Positions 1 through 6,629 of a stretch of DNA of 48,886 bases are shown one piece after another. Each line of letters begins with the position of its first letter. Position 1 is the stretch's first letter. Position numbers and translations under genes: made by a program. Below the pieces are notes generated by a model. It saw only the letters and a list, made by a program, of their open reading frames with translations. It was not told the origin of the DNA and searched no databases. This DNA comes from Flavobacterium pokkalii (GTDB lineage Bacteria > Bacteroidota > Bacteroidia > Flavobacteriales > Flavobacteriaceae), in the NCBI RefSeq assembly GCF_014596575.1, contig NZ_NASZ01000026.1:1-48886 (forward strand). Reading direction: 5' to 3'.

Positions 1-55
1 CTTCTTGTACACAACGAAGTTTAAATTCATAATTGTATTTGACTTTTCTTTCCAT
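1..55 (-). CDS. Partial N-terminus of a probable IS3-type transposase (OrfA-like)
   Basis: An ATG at 55 opens a frame that stays open to the left edge, giving 18 residues, MERKVKYNYEFKLRCVQE. The pattern of basic residues followed by YxxEFKLxxVQE resembles the first helix of the helix-turn-helix in IS3/IS150-type OrfA proteins. That is family knowledge from memory and the fragment is very short. The start lies 5 nt from a hairpin that looks like an insertion-sequence end, which supports the call. It could instead be the start of an unrelated small DNA-binding protein. Only the sequence to the left can settle it. Confidence 0.45.
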   Translation of the reverse strand, partial: MERKVKYNYEFKLRCVQE

Positions 56-60
56 AAAAA

Positions 61-93
61 TGCCCCCAAATAGCGTCTAACTTTTTGGGGGCA
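61..93 (-). repeat. Hairpin at candidate IS terminus; also terminator of tadA
   Basis: TGCCCCCAAA at 61-70 is the exact reverse complement of TTTGGGGGCA at 84-93, with a 13-nt loop. Read on the minus strand the stem is followed by TTTTT, so it can end tadA transcription. The element begins TG and ends CA, contains AAAAAGTTAGAC in its loop side on the minus strand and sits just before the transposase-like start. Together these resemble the outer end of an IS3-family element whose terminal hairpin blocks incoming transcription. The IS role is inference; the stem is directly visible. Confidence 0.55.
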
Positions 94-108
94 GTTCAAA
101 ACTATAAA

Positions 109-552
109 CTACTTTCTCTTCGAAGCAAAGAAACGTTTCATCAAATTGGCAGCTTCATCAGCCATAATTCCGGAAACCACGGTAGTTTTAGGATGGAGTT
201 TTGTTCCCAGAGTCATAAAACCGCGTTGTTCGTCACGGGCTCCAAAAACAATTTTAGTAATTTGGCTCCAATACAAAGCACCGGCACACATCTGGCAAGG
301 CTCCAGAGTGACATAAAGGGTACAGTCTTTCAGGTATTTTCCACCTAGATAATTAGCGGCAGCAGTTATGGATTGCATTTCGGCATGCGCTGTTACATCA
401 TTCAACATTTCAGTCAGATTATGACTTCGGGCAATTACGGTATTATTGACAACAATAACCGCTCCCACAGGAATTTCACCTTGTTCAAAAGCGACTTCGG
501 CTTCCTGCATAGCCTTTTTCATAAAATACTCATCTGTGAAAATGTTCTCCAT
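109..552 (-). CDS. tadA: tRNA-specific adenosine deaminase (TadA-like)
   Basis: This 147-residue cytidine/adenosine deaminase-fold protein should convert wobble adenosine 34 to inosine in tRNA-Arg(ACG). The zinc and catalytic motif is HAE, in VTAHAEMQSIT at about residue 56, followed by the PCxxC zinc ligands in LEPCQMCAGALYW at about residues 84-88. The length is normal for bacterial TadA. The ATG at 552 is preceded by a -7 element (557-564) only 4 nt away, so translation may be leaderless. It is divergent from dxs. A guanine or other nucleoside deaminase of the same fold is possible, but the motif spacing and conservation favour TadA. Confidence 0.88.
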   Translation of the reverse strand: MENIFTDEYFMKKAMQEAEVAFEQGEIPVGAVIVVNNTVIARSHNLTEMLNDVTAHAEMQSITAAANYLGGKYLKDCTLYVTLEPCQMCAGALYWSQITKIVFGARDEQRGFMTLGTKLHPKTTVVSGIMADEAANLMKRFFASKRK

Positions 553-556
553 GCAA

Positions 557-564
557 CAAAAATA
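557..564 (-). promoter_or_regulatory. Candidate -7 promoter element of tadA
   Basis: Read on the minus strand this is TATTTTTG, an exact match to the Bacteroidetes -7 consensus TAnnTTTG. It ends 4 nt before the tadA ATG, so the transcript would start at or next to the start codon. No convincing -33 TTTG was seen. The short match alone is weak evidence. Confidence 0.45.
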
Positions 565-578
565 CAGTATTCAATTTG

Positions 579-586
579 TACATTTG
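579..586 (+). promoter_or_regulatory. Candidate -7 promoter element of dxs
   Basis: TACATTTG matches TAnnTTTG exactly and ends 4 nt before the dxs ATG at 591, again predicting a leaderless or nearly leaderless mRNA. It lies 14 nt from the tadA -7 element on the other strand, so the two divergent promoters would overlap. No clear -33 element was seen. Confidence 0.5.
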
Positions 587-590
587 CACT

Positions 591-2381
591 ATGCTGAAAA
601 ATTTACTTTCAAACATACAAACACCAACTGATTTACGCCTACTTGACGAAGCGCAACTTCCTCAGCTGGCTCAGGAATTACGCGATTTCATCATCGATAT
701 TGTTTCGGTAAAAGAAGGTCATTTGGGTGCGAGTTTGGGTGTTGTCGAATTGACAATTGCCCTGCATTATGTTTTTAATACACCTGAAGATTTATTAATT
801 TGGGATGTGGGACATCAGGCTTACGGACATAAAATACTCACCGGCCGAAGAGAAAATTTTCATACTAACCGCCAATTAAACGGAATTTCCGGTTTTCCTA
901 AAAGAAGCGAAAGCGAATATGATGCTTTTGGCGTAGGTCACTCCTCTACTTCCATTTCGGCAGCTTTGGGAATGGCACTTGCTTCTAATTTAAAAGGTGA
1001 TTTCGAAAAACAACACATTGCAGTTATTGGCGATGCTTCGATAGCTTCAGGAATGGCTTTTGAAGGATTAAATCATGCCGGAGTAACTAATGCTAATTTA
1101 TTAGTGATTCTCAACGATAATGCTATCGGAATTGACCCAAGCGTAGGTGCTTTGAAAAATTACCTTACTGCGGTAAAAGAAGGCAAAAATCCCAAGCAAA
1201 ACAACATGATAAAATCCCTGAATTTTAATTATTCAGGACCAATAGACGGCAACGATATTTTTGCAGTAACAAAAGAACTCAAGCGTTTACAAAAAATAAA
1301 AGGCCCTAAATTCCTTCACGTCATTACTATTAAAGGTAAAGGACTGCAACAGGCTGAGGAAAATCAGGTACAATACCATGCTCCCGGAAAGTTTGACCGA
1401 ATAACTGGTGATATTATTCCAAAATCAGAGGAAAATCTGCCTCCAAAATATCAGGACGTTTTTGGGCTAACGATTCTGGATTTGGCACAAAAAAACCAAA
1501 AAATAGTCGGAATTACACCTGCCATGCCAACCGGAAGTTCGTTAAAATTCATGATGGAGGCTTTGCCTGAACGCGCTTTTGACGTGGGTATCGCCGAACA
1601 ACACGCGGTAACGCTCGCCGCAGGAATGGCAACTCAGGGCATGATGGTTTTTTGCAATATTTACTCCACATTTCTACAACGAGCCTACGATCAGGTTATT
1701 CATGATGTAGCCCTACAAAATCTTCCGGTAATTTTTTGTCTGGACAGAGCCGGACTCGTGGGTGAAGATGGCGCAACCCATCACGGCGTTTTTGATATTG
1801 CCTATTTGCGCTGCATTCCAAATCTGATTATTTATGCTCCGACAAATGAAATTGCCTTACAAAATATATTTTACACTGCTCAATTAGGCTTAGAACATCC
1901 AATAGCAATAAGGTATCCACGAGGCAGAGGTATTATTAAAAATTGGAAAGAAAATCATTTTGGTCAATATCAAAAAATAGAAATTGGCAAAGCCTACACA
2001 ATTAAAGAAGGTTCTGAAATTGCCGTCCTCTCAAATGGAACCATTGGAAACAATGTAAATTTAGCGTTAAACGAACTGGGGAATCCGGAAGCAATTGCAC
2101 ATTACGACTTCCCTTTTGTAAAACCATTAGACGAAAACACACTGCATCAACTATTTAAAAAATTCAAATTCATCATCACAATTGAAGATGGCACAATTAT
2201 TGGTGGTTTTGGGAGTGCAATTTTAGAATTCGCAGCACAAAATAATTATAATAACAATATAAAAACCTTGGGAATTCCGGATAAGTTTATAGAACAGGGA
2301 ACTATCAATGAGTTACAACAATGTTGCGAAATTGACGTTAAAACACTAAAATCACTTTTTTTAAGTTATATAAACAAGTAA
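591..2381 (+). CDS. dxs: 1-deoxy-D-xylulose-5-phosphate synthase
   Basis: This enzyme condenses pyruvate and glyceraldehyde-3-phosphate to DXP, the first step of the MEP isoprenoid pathway, and DXP also feeds thiamine and pyridoxal synthesis. The 596 residues fit the family. HQAYGHKILTGRR lies in the N-terminal thiamine-diphosphate domain. The GDAS motif at about residue 147, with a downstream N, binds Mg-ThDP. In the central transketolase-like domain, DVGIAEQHAV holds the cofactor-activating glutamate, about E336. DRAGLVGEDGATHHG follows, then the C-terminal transketolase domain. I chose the ATG at 591; an in-frame TTG 15 nt upstream lies at the candidate promoter. The DUF3078 gene follows after 28 nt. 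Confidence 0.96.
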   Translation: MLKNLLSNIQTPTDLRLLDEAQLPQLAQELRDFIIDIVSVKEGHLGASLGVVELTIALHYVFNTPEDLLIWDVGHQAYGHKILTGRRENFHTNRQLNGISGFPKRSESEYDAFGVGHSSTSISAALGMALASNLKGDFEKQHIAVIGDASIASGMAFEGLNHAGVTNANLLVILNDNAIGIDPSVGALKNYLTAVKEGKNPKQNNMIKSLNFNYSGPIDGNDIFAVTKELKRLQKIKGPKFLHVITIKGKGLQQAEENQVQYHAPGKFDRITGDIIPKSEENLPPKYQDVFGLTILDLAQKNQKIVGITPAMPTGSSLKFMMEALPERAFDVGIAEQHAVTLAAGMATQGMMVFCNIYSTFLQRAYDQVIHDVALQNLPVIFCLDRAGLVGEDGATHHGVFDIAYLRCIPNLIIYAPTNEIALQNIFYTAQLGLEHPIAIRYPRGRGIIKNWKENHFGQYQKIEIGKAYTIKEGSEIAVLSNGTIGNNVNLALNELGNPEAIAHYDFPFVKPLDENTLHQLFKKFKFIITIEDGTIIGGFGSAILEFAAQNNYNNNIKTLGIPDKFIEQGTINELQQCCEIDVKTLKSLFLSYINK

Positions 2382-2409
2382 TTTAAACCTCTAAAATCTC
2401 AATTTGATA

Positions 2410-3483
2410 ATGAAAATACAAAATCACTACCTACTCATAATTGGATTTTTATTCCTGACTAACACTCCCGTTTTTTCTCAAGTAGTTACTGATTCTATTA
2501 AAAACGATACCATCAAAAAAATTATTATTCCCGTAATGAATGATAATTTTTATCGAAAACCTAAACCTGAAAAACTAAGATATTCTTTTGCTCGTTTTGT
2601 TACCATACCTGCAATCGAAAAAGCTCCACCTTCCTGCTGGGGCAAAAAAAACGTACTGGGATTTGACATTTCGGAGATTGCTTTTGTAAACTGGAGCGCC
2701 GGTGGAACCAACTCGGTTTCAGGTTTGTTAAAAGGAGATTTTAACCGAACCTATGAAAAAAAACTGGTCAAATGGGTAAACGAGCTTAGCATAAGATACG
2801 GAATGAACAAGCAGGACGGAATTGAAATCCGTAAAACCGATGATGCTTTCCGATTTAACTCGACTTTTGGTTACCGAAAAAATGCCGAAAGCAATTGGTT
2901 CCATTCCGCTAAACTTAATTTCAACACGCAATTTACCAACGGTTACAAATATCCCGACAAAGAAAACCCTATTTCACGACTGTTTGCTCCCGCTTATATG
3001 TTCTTGGGAACAGGAGCTGAAAACAGCAGCAAGGACAAAAGCCGGGTGATGTATTTTTCTCCATTTACCTACAAAGCTACTTTTGTTTGGGATCAAACCC
3101 TGGCTAACAAAGGAGCTTTTGGTGTTGAAAAAGCCACTTACGATGAAGAAGGAAATTTACTAACCAAAGGAAGAAGAGCCAAAAACGAATTAGGTATTTT
3201 ATTTACCAACAACATTAAAAAGGAAATAGCCAAAAATGTCATTTTTGTAAACACCCTAAGTTTATACTCGGATTATCTTAATAATTTTGGGAACGTGGAT
3301 GTGGACTGTGATTTAGCCTTAAATTTGGTAGTAAACCAATATGTAAAAGCCAATATTGGCGCCCGAATCCTATACGACGACGATATTAAAAACAAAACCG
3401 AAGTTGACGGAGTCACCGTAAATGAAGGTCCTAAAGTTCAAATTAAACAAGTTTTGGGCGTTGGACTTACTTATGCTTTTTAA
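2410..3483 (+). CDS. DUF3078 family outer-membrane/periplasmic protein
   Basis: This 357-residue protein has an N-terminal signal peptide (MKIQNHYLLIIGFLFLTNTP, then VFSQ). Its body is rich in aromatic and alternating hydrophobic residues, including VNWSAGGTNSVSG, FNSTFGYRKNAESNWFHSAKLNFNTQ and a terminal GVGLTYAF. That pattern matches DUF3078, a Bacteroidetes family of probable outer-membrane beta-barrel proteins with no known function. The C-terminal phenylalanine fits insertion by the BAM machinery. The ATG at 2410 is preferred to a TTG at 2404 because it starts directly at the signal peptide. It lies 28 nt after dxs and is probably cotranscribed, although no functional link is known. It runs convergently to within 3 nt of dgt. 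Confidence 0.8.
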   Translation: MKIQNHYLLIIGFLFLTNTPVFSQVVTDSIKNDTIKKIIIPVMNDNFYRKPKPEKLRYSFARFVTIPAIEKAPPSCWGKKNVLGFDISEIAFVNWSAGGTNSVSGLLKGDFNRTYEKKLVKWVNELSIRYGMNKQDGIEIRKTDDAFRFNSTFGYRKNAESNWFHSAKLNFNTQFTNGYKYPDKENPISRLFAPAYMFLGTGAENSSKDKSRVMYFSPFTYKATFVWDQTLANKGAFGVEKATYDEEGNLLTKGRRAKNELGILFTNNIKKEIAKNVIFVNTLSLYSDYLNNFGNVDVDCDLALNLVVNQYVKANIGARILYDDDIKNKTEVDGVTVNEGPKVQIKQVLGVGLTYAF

Positions 3484-3486
3484 TTC

Positions 3487-4833
3487 TTAGCGTTTTTTTC
3501 TACCATTTATAGTTTCATAAATTTCCAACGCATTTCCGTCGGTTAACAAGGAAACATAATGGCAAATATGTAACAAACGGTCGTACAGACTTTCTTTTTC
3601 CAAATGATGTTTCTCCGGTAATAATTTCAGGATTAACTTATCATAATTAGAATCGATTCCGTTGAATTTATTGTCATAAGCTGTGATAAATTTATCCAGC
3701 AAAGTTTGAATAATTTGGTAACCTACCAATTCTTTTTCAATTACTTCGCGACTTTGGTAAATTTTATCAATACTTATTTTGATAATATCATCCATTTGCA
3801 CTTTGTATTTGCTTTTTTCCATCAAAGCAAAAGGAAATTTCCCCTGTAAAATCGCTTCTTCATTGGCAACAAATACTTTTACGGCATCATTAATCAAACT
3901 ACTAATCGCTAAAGCACGCAAATAACTGATACGATCTTCTTTAGTTTCTAAAGTCTTGTATTTTGAAGTATTAATACTGTCTTTTACTAATTTAATCAGG
4001 TATTCCAAAGCAAAATCTTCAGAGACCAAACCTAAATTGATTCCGTCTTCAAAATCAATAATAGTGTAACAAATATCATCGGCGGCTTCTACCAGATAAG
4101 CCAGCGGATGTCTTTCAAAACCAATATCTTCTCCGGTTTTATTTGGAATTAATCCCATATCCAGTGCGGCTTCCTGAAAGAATTCCTTGTCTGCCTGAAA
4201 GAAACCGTATTTTTTATCTGAAATATTGCGCGTTGGTTTTTTAGGCAAACTTTCCTTTGGATATTTCATAAAAGCACCTAAAGTAGCGTAAGAAATCCGC
4301 AATCCACCTTCAATTCCGGGACGACTGGAAGTCATTACCGAAAAACCATTGGCATTTCCTTCAAAATCAATTAAATCCTGCCATTGTTTAGGGGTTAAAA
4401 ATTCTTTGTATTTAGCACCTGCCCCTTTAGAAAAATATTCGCCGATAGCTTTTTCACCGGAATGGCCAAAAGGAGGATTCCCAATATCATGCGCCAAAGA
4501 AGCTGCAGCGACAATTGCTCCAAAATCATTCATATGAAAACCATGAACTTCTTTTAAATACGGATATTTTTCAATGATTTTTTTTCCAACCAAACGTCCC
4601 AAAGAACGCCCCACCACTGAAACCTCTAAACTATGAGTTAATCGAGTGTGTACAAAGTCCGTTTTTGAAAGAGGAATAACCTGCGTTTTATCCTGTAAAC
4701 TTCTAAAAGCAGCCGAAAAAATAATTCGGTCATAATCTACTTCAAATCCTAAACGGGTATCATCCTGCTCAATTCTTAGTCTTTTACTTGTGTCGCCTTG
4801 TCTTTTTAAAGATAAAAGTTGTTCCCAGTTCAT
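3487..4833 (-). CDS. dgt: Deoxyguanosinetriphosphate triphosphohydrolase-like protein
   Basis: This 448-residue HD-domain protein probably hydrolyses dNTPs to deoxynucleoside and triphosphate, as Dgt does with dGTP. Visible motifs are RLTHSLEVSVVGRSLG (first metal-binding histidine), LAHDIGNPPFGHSGE with the H115-D116 pair, and LVEAADDICYTIIDFEDG with a later conserved aspartate. The N-terminal RTRLxxxxDRI-like segment (DTRLGFEVDYDRIIFSAAFR) is typical of dNTPase family members. The ATG at 4833 has a -7 element at 4863-4870. The 3' end abuts the DUF3078 gene tail to tail. Substrate specificity, dGTP only or broad with allosteric control, cannot be read from the sequence. Confidence 0.92.
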   Translation of the reverse strand: MNWEQLLSLKRQGDTSKRLRIEQDDTRLGFEVDYDRIIFSAAFRSLQDKTQVIPLSKTDFVHTRLTHSLEVSVVGRSLGRLVGKKIIEKYPYLKEVHGFHMNDFGAIVAAASLAHDIGNPPFGHSGEKAIGEYFSKGAGAKYKEFLTPKQWQDLIDFEGNANGFSVMTSSRPGIEGGLRISYATLGAFMKYPKESLPKKPTRNISDKKYGFFQADKEFFQEAALDMGLIPNKTGEDIGFERHPLAYLVEAADDICYTIIDFEDGINLGLVSEDFALEYLIKLVKDSINTSKYKTLETKEDRISYLRALAISSLINDAVKVFVANEEAILQGKFPFALMEKSKYKVQMDDIIKISIDKIYQSREVIEKELVGYQIIQTLLDKFITAYDNKFNGIDSNYDKLILKLLPEKHHLEKESLYDRLLHICHYVSLLTDGNALEIYETINGRKKR

Positions 4834-4862
4834 TTTTATTTCAGATTGTAGATTTAAGAAAC

Positions 4863-4870
4863 CAAAAATA
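4863..4870 (-). promoter_or_regulatory. Candidate -7 element of dgt
   Basis: Minus-strand TATTTTTG matches TAnnTTTG and sits about 30 nt before the dgt start codon. A -33 TTTG at normal spacing was not found. Confidence 0.35.
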
Positions 4871-4927
4871 CATTTTATTTTAGGATTTTATAAGACAAAA
4901 ACACAGAAACAAAGCGTATCAAAAAAA

Positions 4928-4983
4928 CCGCAGATTCGCAGATTTTTAATTGAATTATCAATTAAAAATCTGCGAATCTGCGG
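4928..4983 (-). terminator. Perfect 26-bp hairpin with T-tract, repeat-like
   Basis: Positions 4928-4953 and 4958-4983 are exact reverse complements, separated by the 4-nt loop ATTA. On the minus strand the stem is followed directly by seven T residues (4927-4921), so it has the form of an intrinsic terminator for the efflux operon that ends at 5085. The stem is unusually long. Each arm contains a direct duplication, GCAGATTC then GCAGATTT, of a type I recall as an interspersed repeat in Flavobacterium genomes. A mobile or REP-like element acting as a terminator is therefore possible. Confidence 0.75.
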
Positions 4984-5084
4984 TAAAAATTTATACTTAG
5001 AATATTATCAAAAATCAAATCTGTATTAAATAAATAATTCTTTAATTTTTGAATTTATTTTTTCTAAGTATTAAATCATCTTAA

Positions 5085-6500
5085 TTATTCCCATCCTCCG
5101 CCAAGAGCACGATACAATTCAACATTAGACACTAATCGATCTTTTTTAATGGTTGCTAATTCAAGTTCGGCAGCCAAAAGATTTCCCTGAGCCACAATAA
5201 CTTCAAGATAAGTGGCCATTCCGCTCTTAAAAAGCATATCAGCATTTCCGATGGCTTTTTGAAGTTTGGCTACTCGTTCTTTTGCAATATCATATTGCTC
5301 TTCCTGCTTCTTAATTTTTGCCAGCGCATCTGATACTTCCTGAACAGCGACTAAAACAGTTTGCTTAAACTGTAATATAGCCTGTTCTCTTTGAACTTTA
5401 GCCACTTCATATTGTGTTCTTAATTTTTTACTGTTAAAAATCGGAGCTGTTATCCCTCCTGTTACTGTTCCAAATAAGGATGCCGGAATGTTAAACCATT
5501 TATCAAATTCAAATGAATTGACACCGGTTACTGCCGTAATGTTTAACGCAGGATACAAACTGGCTTTTGTAATTCCCACCTTTGCATTAGCCATTGTAAC
5601 TCCGAGCTCTGCACTTTTTACATCCGGTCTTTTTTCTAACAATTGAGAAGGAATTCCAGCTGAAAGATTTTCTTTGACAAGAATTTTGTTCAACTGACTT
5701 TCTCTTTCTTTTTTATCAGGAAAACTTCCTGACAAAACACTTAATGCATTTTCCTGAATTTCTATATTTTGTTCTAATTTCGGAATCAACTGAGCCGCAA
5801 CTAATCTTTGAGCTTCAGTTTGATCTTTTGCCAAAGAACTTAACTGACCTGATTCAAATTGTAAATTGACAATAAACAATGTACTGTCGTTTAAAACCAA
5901 AGTCTTTTTAGCAATTTCAAGTTGTGCATCAAGCATTAATAAATCATAAAAACCTTTAGAAACCGTAGCTACGATAGCTGTTTGCAATGCTTTTTTGGCT
6001 TCGGTAGTTTGCATAAATTCAGCTAAGGCATTTTTCTTTTGATTTTTTATTTTTCCCCAAATATCCGCTTCCCAGGACAAATCAAGACCAACAGCATAAT
6101 CTTCCAAATGTTTTTGACCTAAAAATTGTCCCGTACTAATCCCATTCAAACTGTTGTCAGAAAGGCGGTTAGTAACTACTTTCGAATAGGCGTTCAATTG
6201 CGGAAAATTACCCAATTTGGATTGTTTAAATTTCAAATTGGCAATAGCAATATTTTTTTCGGCAATTTGCAAATCATTATTTTTTGCTACAGCAACATCT
6301 ATGAGCTTGACCAAATCAGGTTCTTCAAAAAAGGATTTCCAATTGACAGCTGCTGTATTTAGAGTATCATTTCCTTCTTGATTCCTGAAATTTTCAGGAA
6401 GTGCCTCCTTTGGAACTTCAATATCCTTCGAAACCTTGCAGGATAGTATTGTGATGGTCAAAATAGCGACCATCACAATTTTAGTTATATATTTTTTCAT
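5085..6500 (-). CDS. Outer-membrane factor lipoprotein of the RND efflux system (TolC/OprM family)
   Basis: This 471-residue protein forms the outer-membrane channel of the tripartite pump. MKKYITKIVMVAILTITILSC has a lipobox ending at Cys21, so it should be a lipid-anchored NodT/OprM-type channel. Two OEP repeats are seen. The first half contains DLQIAEKNIAIANLKFKQSK and the second contains GIPSQLLEKRPDVKSAELGV, a hallmark of the family, and then VALVAVQEVSDALA-type helices (VLVAVQEVSDALAKI). It ends GGGWE, as many family members do. It is the last gene of the operon, after the small ORF and pump gene, and is followed by the 4928-4983 hairpin. Confidence 0.93.
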   Translation of the reverse strand: MKKYITKIVMVAILTITILSCKVSKDIEVPKEALPENFRNQEGNDTLNTAAVNWKSFFEEPDLVKLIDVAVAKNNDLQIAEKNIAIANLKFKQSKLGNFPQLNAYSKVVTNRLSDNSLNGISTGQFLGQKHLEDYAVGLDLSWEADIWGKIKNQKKNALAEFMQTTEAKKALQTAIVATVSKGFYDLLMLDAQLEIAKKTLVLNDSTLFIVNLQFESGQLSSLAKDQTEAQRLVAAQLIPKLEQNIEIQENALSVLSGSFPDKKERESQLNKILVKENLSAGIPSQLLEKRPDVKSAELGVTMANAKVGITKASLYPALNITAVTGVNSFEFDKWFNIPASLFGTVTGGITAPIFNSKKLRTQYEVAKVQREQAILQFKQTVLVAVQEVSDALAKIKKQEEQYDIAKERVAKLQKAIGNADMLFKSGMATYLEVIVAQGNLLAAELELATIKKDRLVSNVELYRALGGGWE

Positions 6501-6512
6501 CTTAAATTGTCA

Positions 6513-6626
6513 TTAATTTTCTGTACAAGTATCTTTTGTGCTTTCCAAATATTTAGCAGTCTTGTACGATAAATAGGCTACACCAAAAATAATTACAAGT
6601 AGCACCGTTGTTATAAAATTTTCCAT
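6513..6626 (-). CDS. 37-residue single-pass membrane protein inside the RND operon
   Basis: An ATG at 6626 gives MENFITTVLLVIIFGVAYLS, then YKTAKYLESTKDTCTEN and a TAA at 6513. Residues 4-20 are a clear hydrophobic helix, followed by a short basic-to-acidic tail with one cysteine. The start is 3 nt after the pump stop codon, which suggests translational coupling, and the stop is 12 nt before the outer-membrane-factor start. By position it recalls AcrZ, a small membrane protein that binds AcrB in E. coli, but I see no sequence similarity. It also resembles small FeoB-associated membrane proteins in shape. Function is unknown; the call rests on placement, frame and hydrophobicity. Confidence 0.6.
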   Translation of the reverse strand: MENFITTVLLVIIFGVAYLSYKTAKYLESTKDTCTEN

Positions 6627-6629
6627 TAC

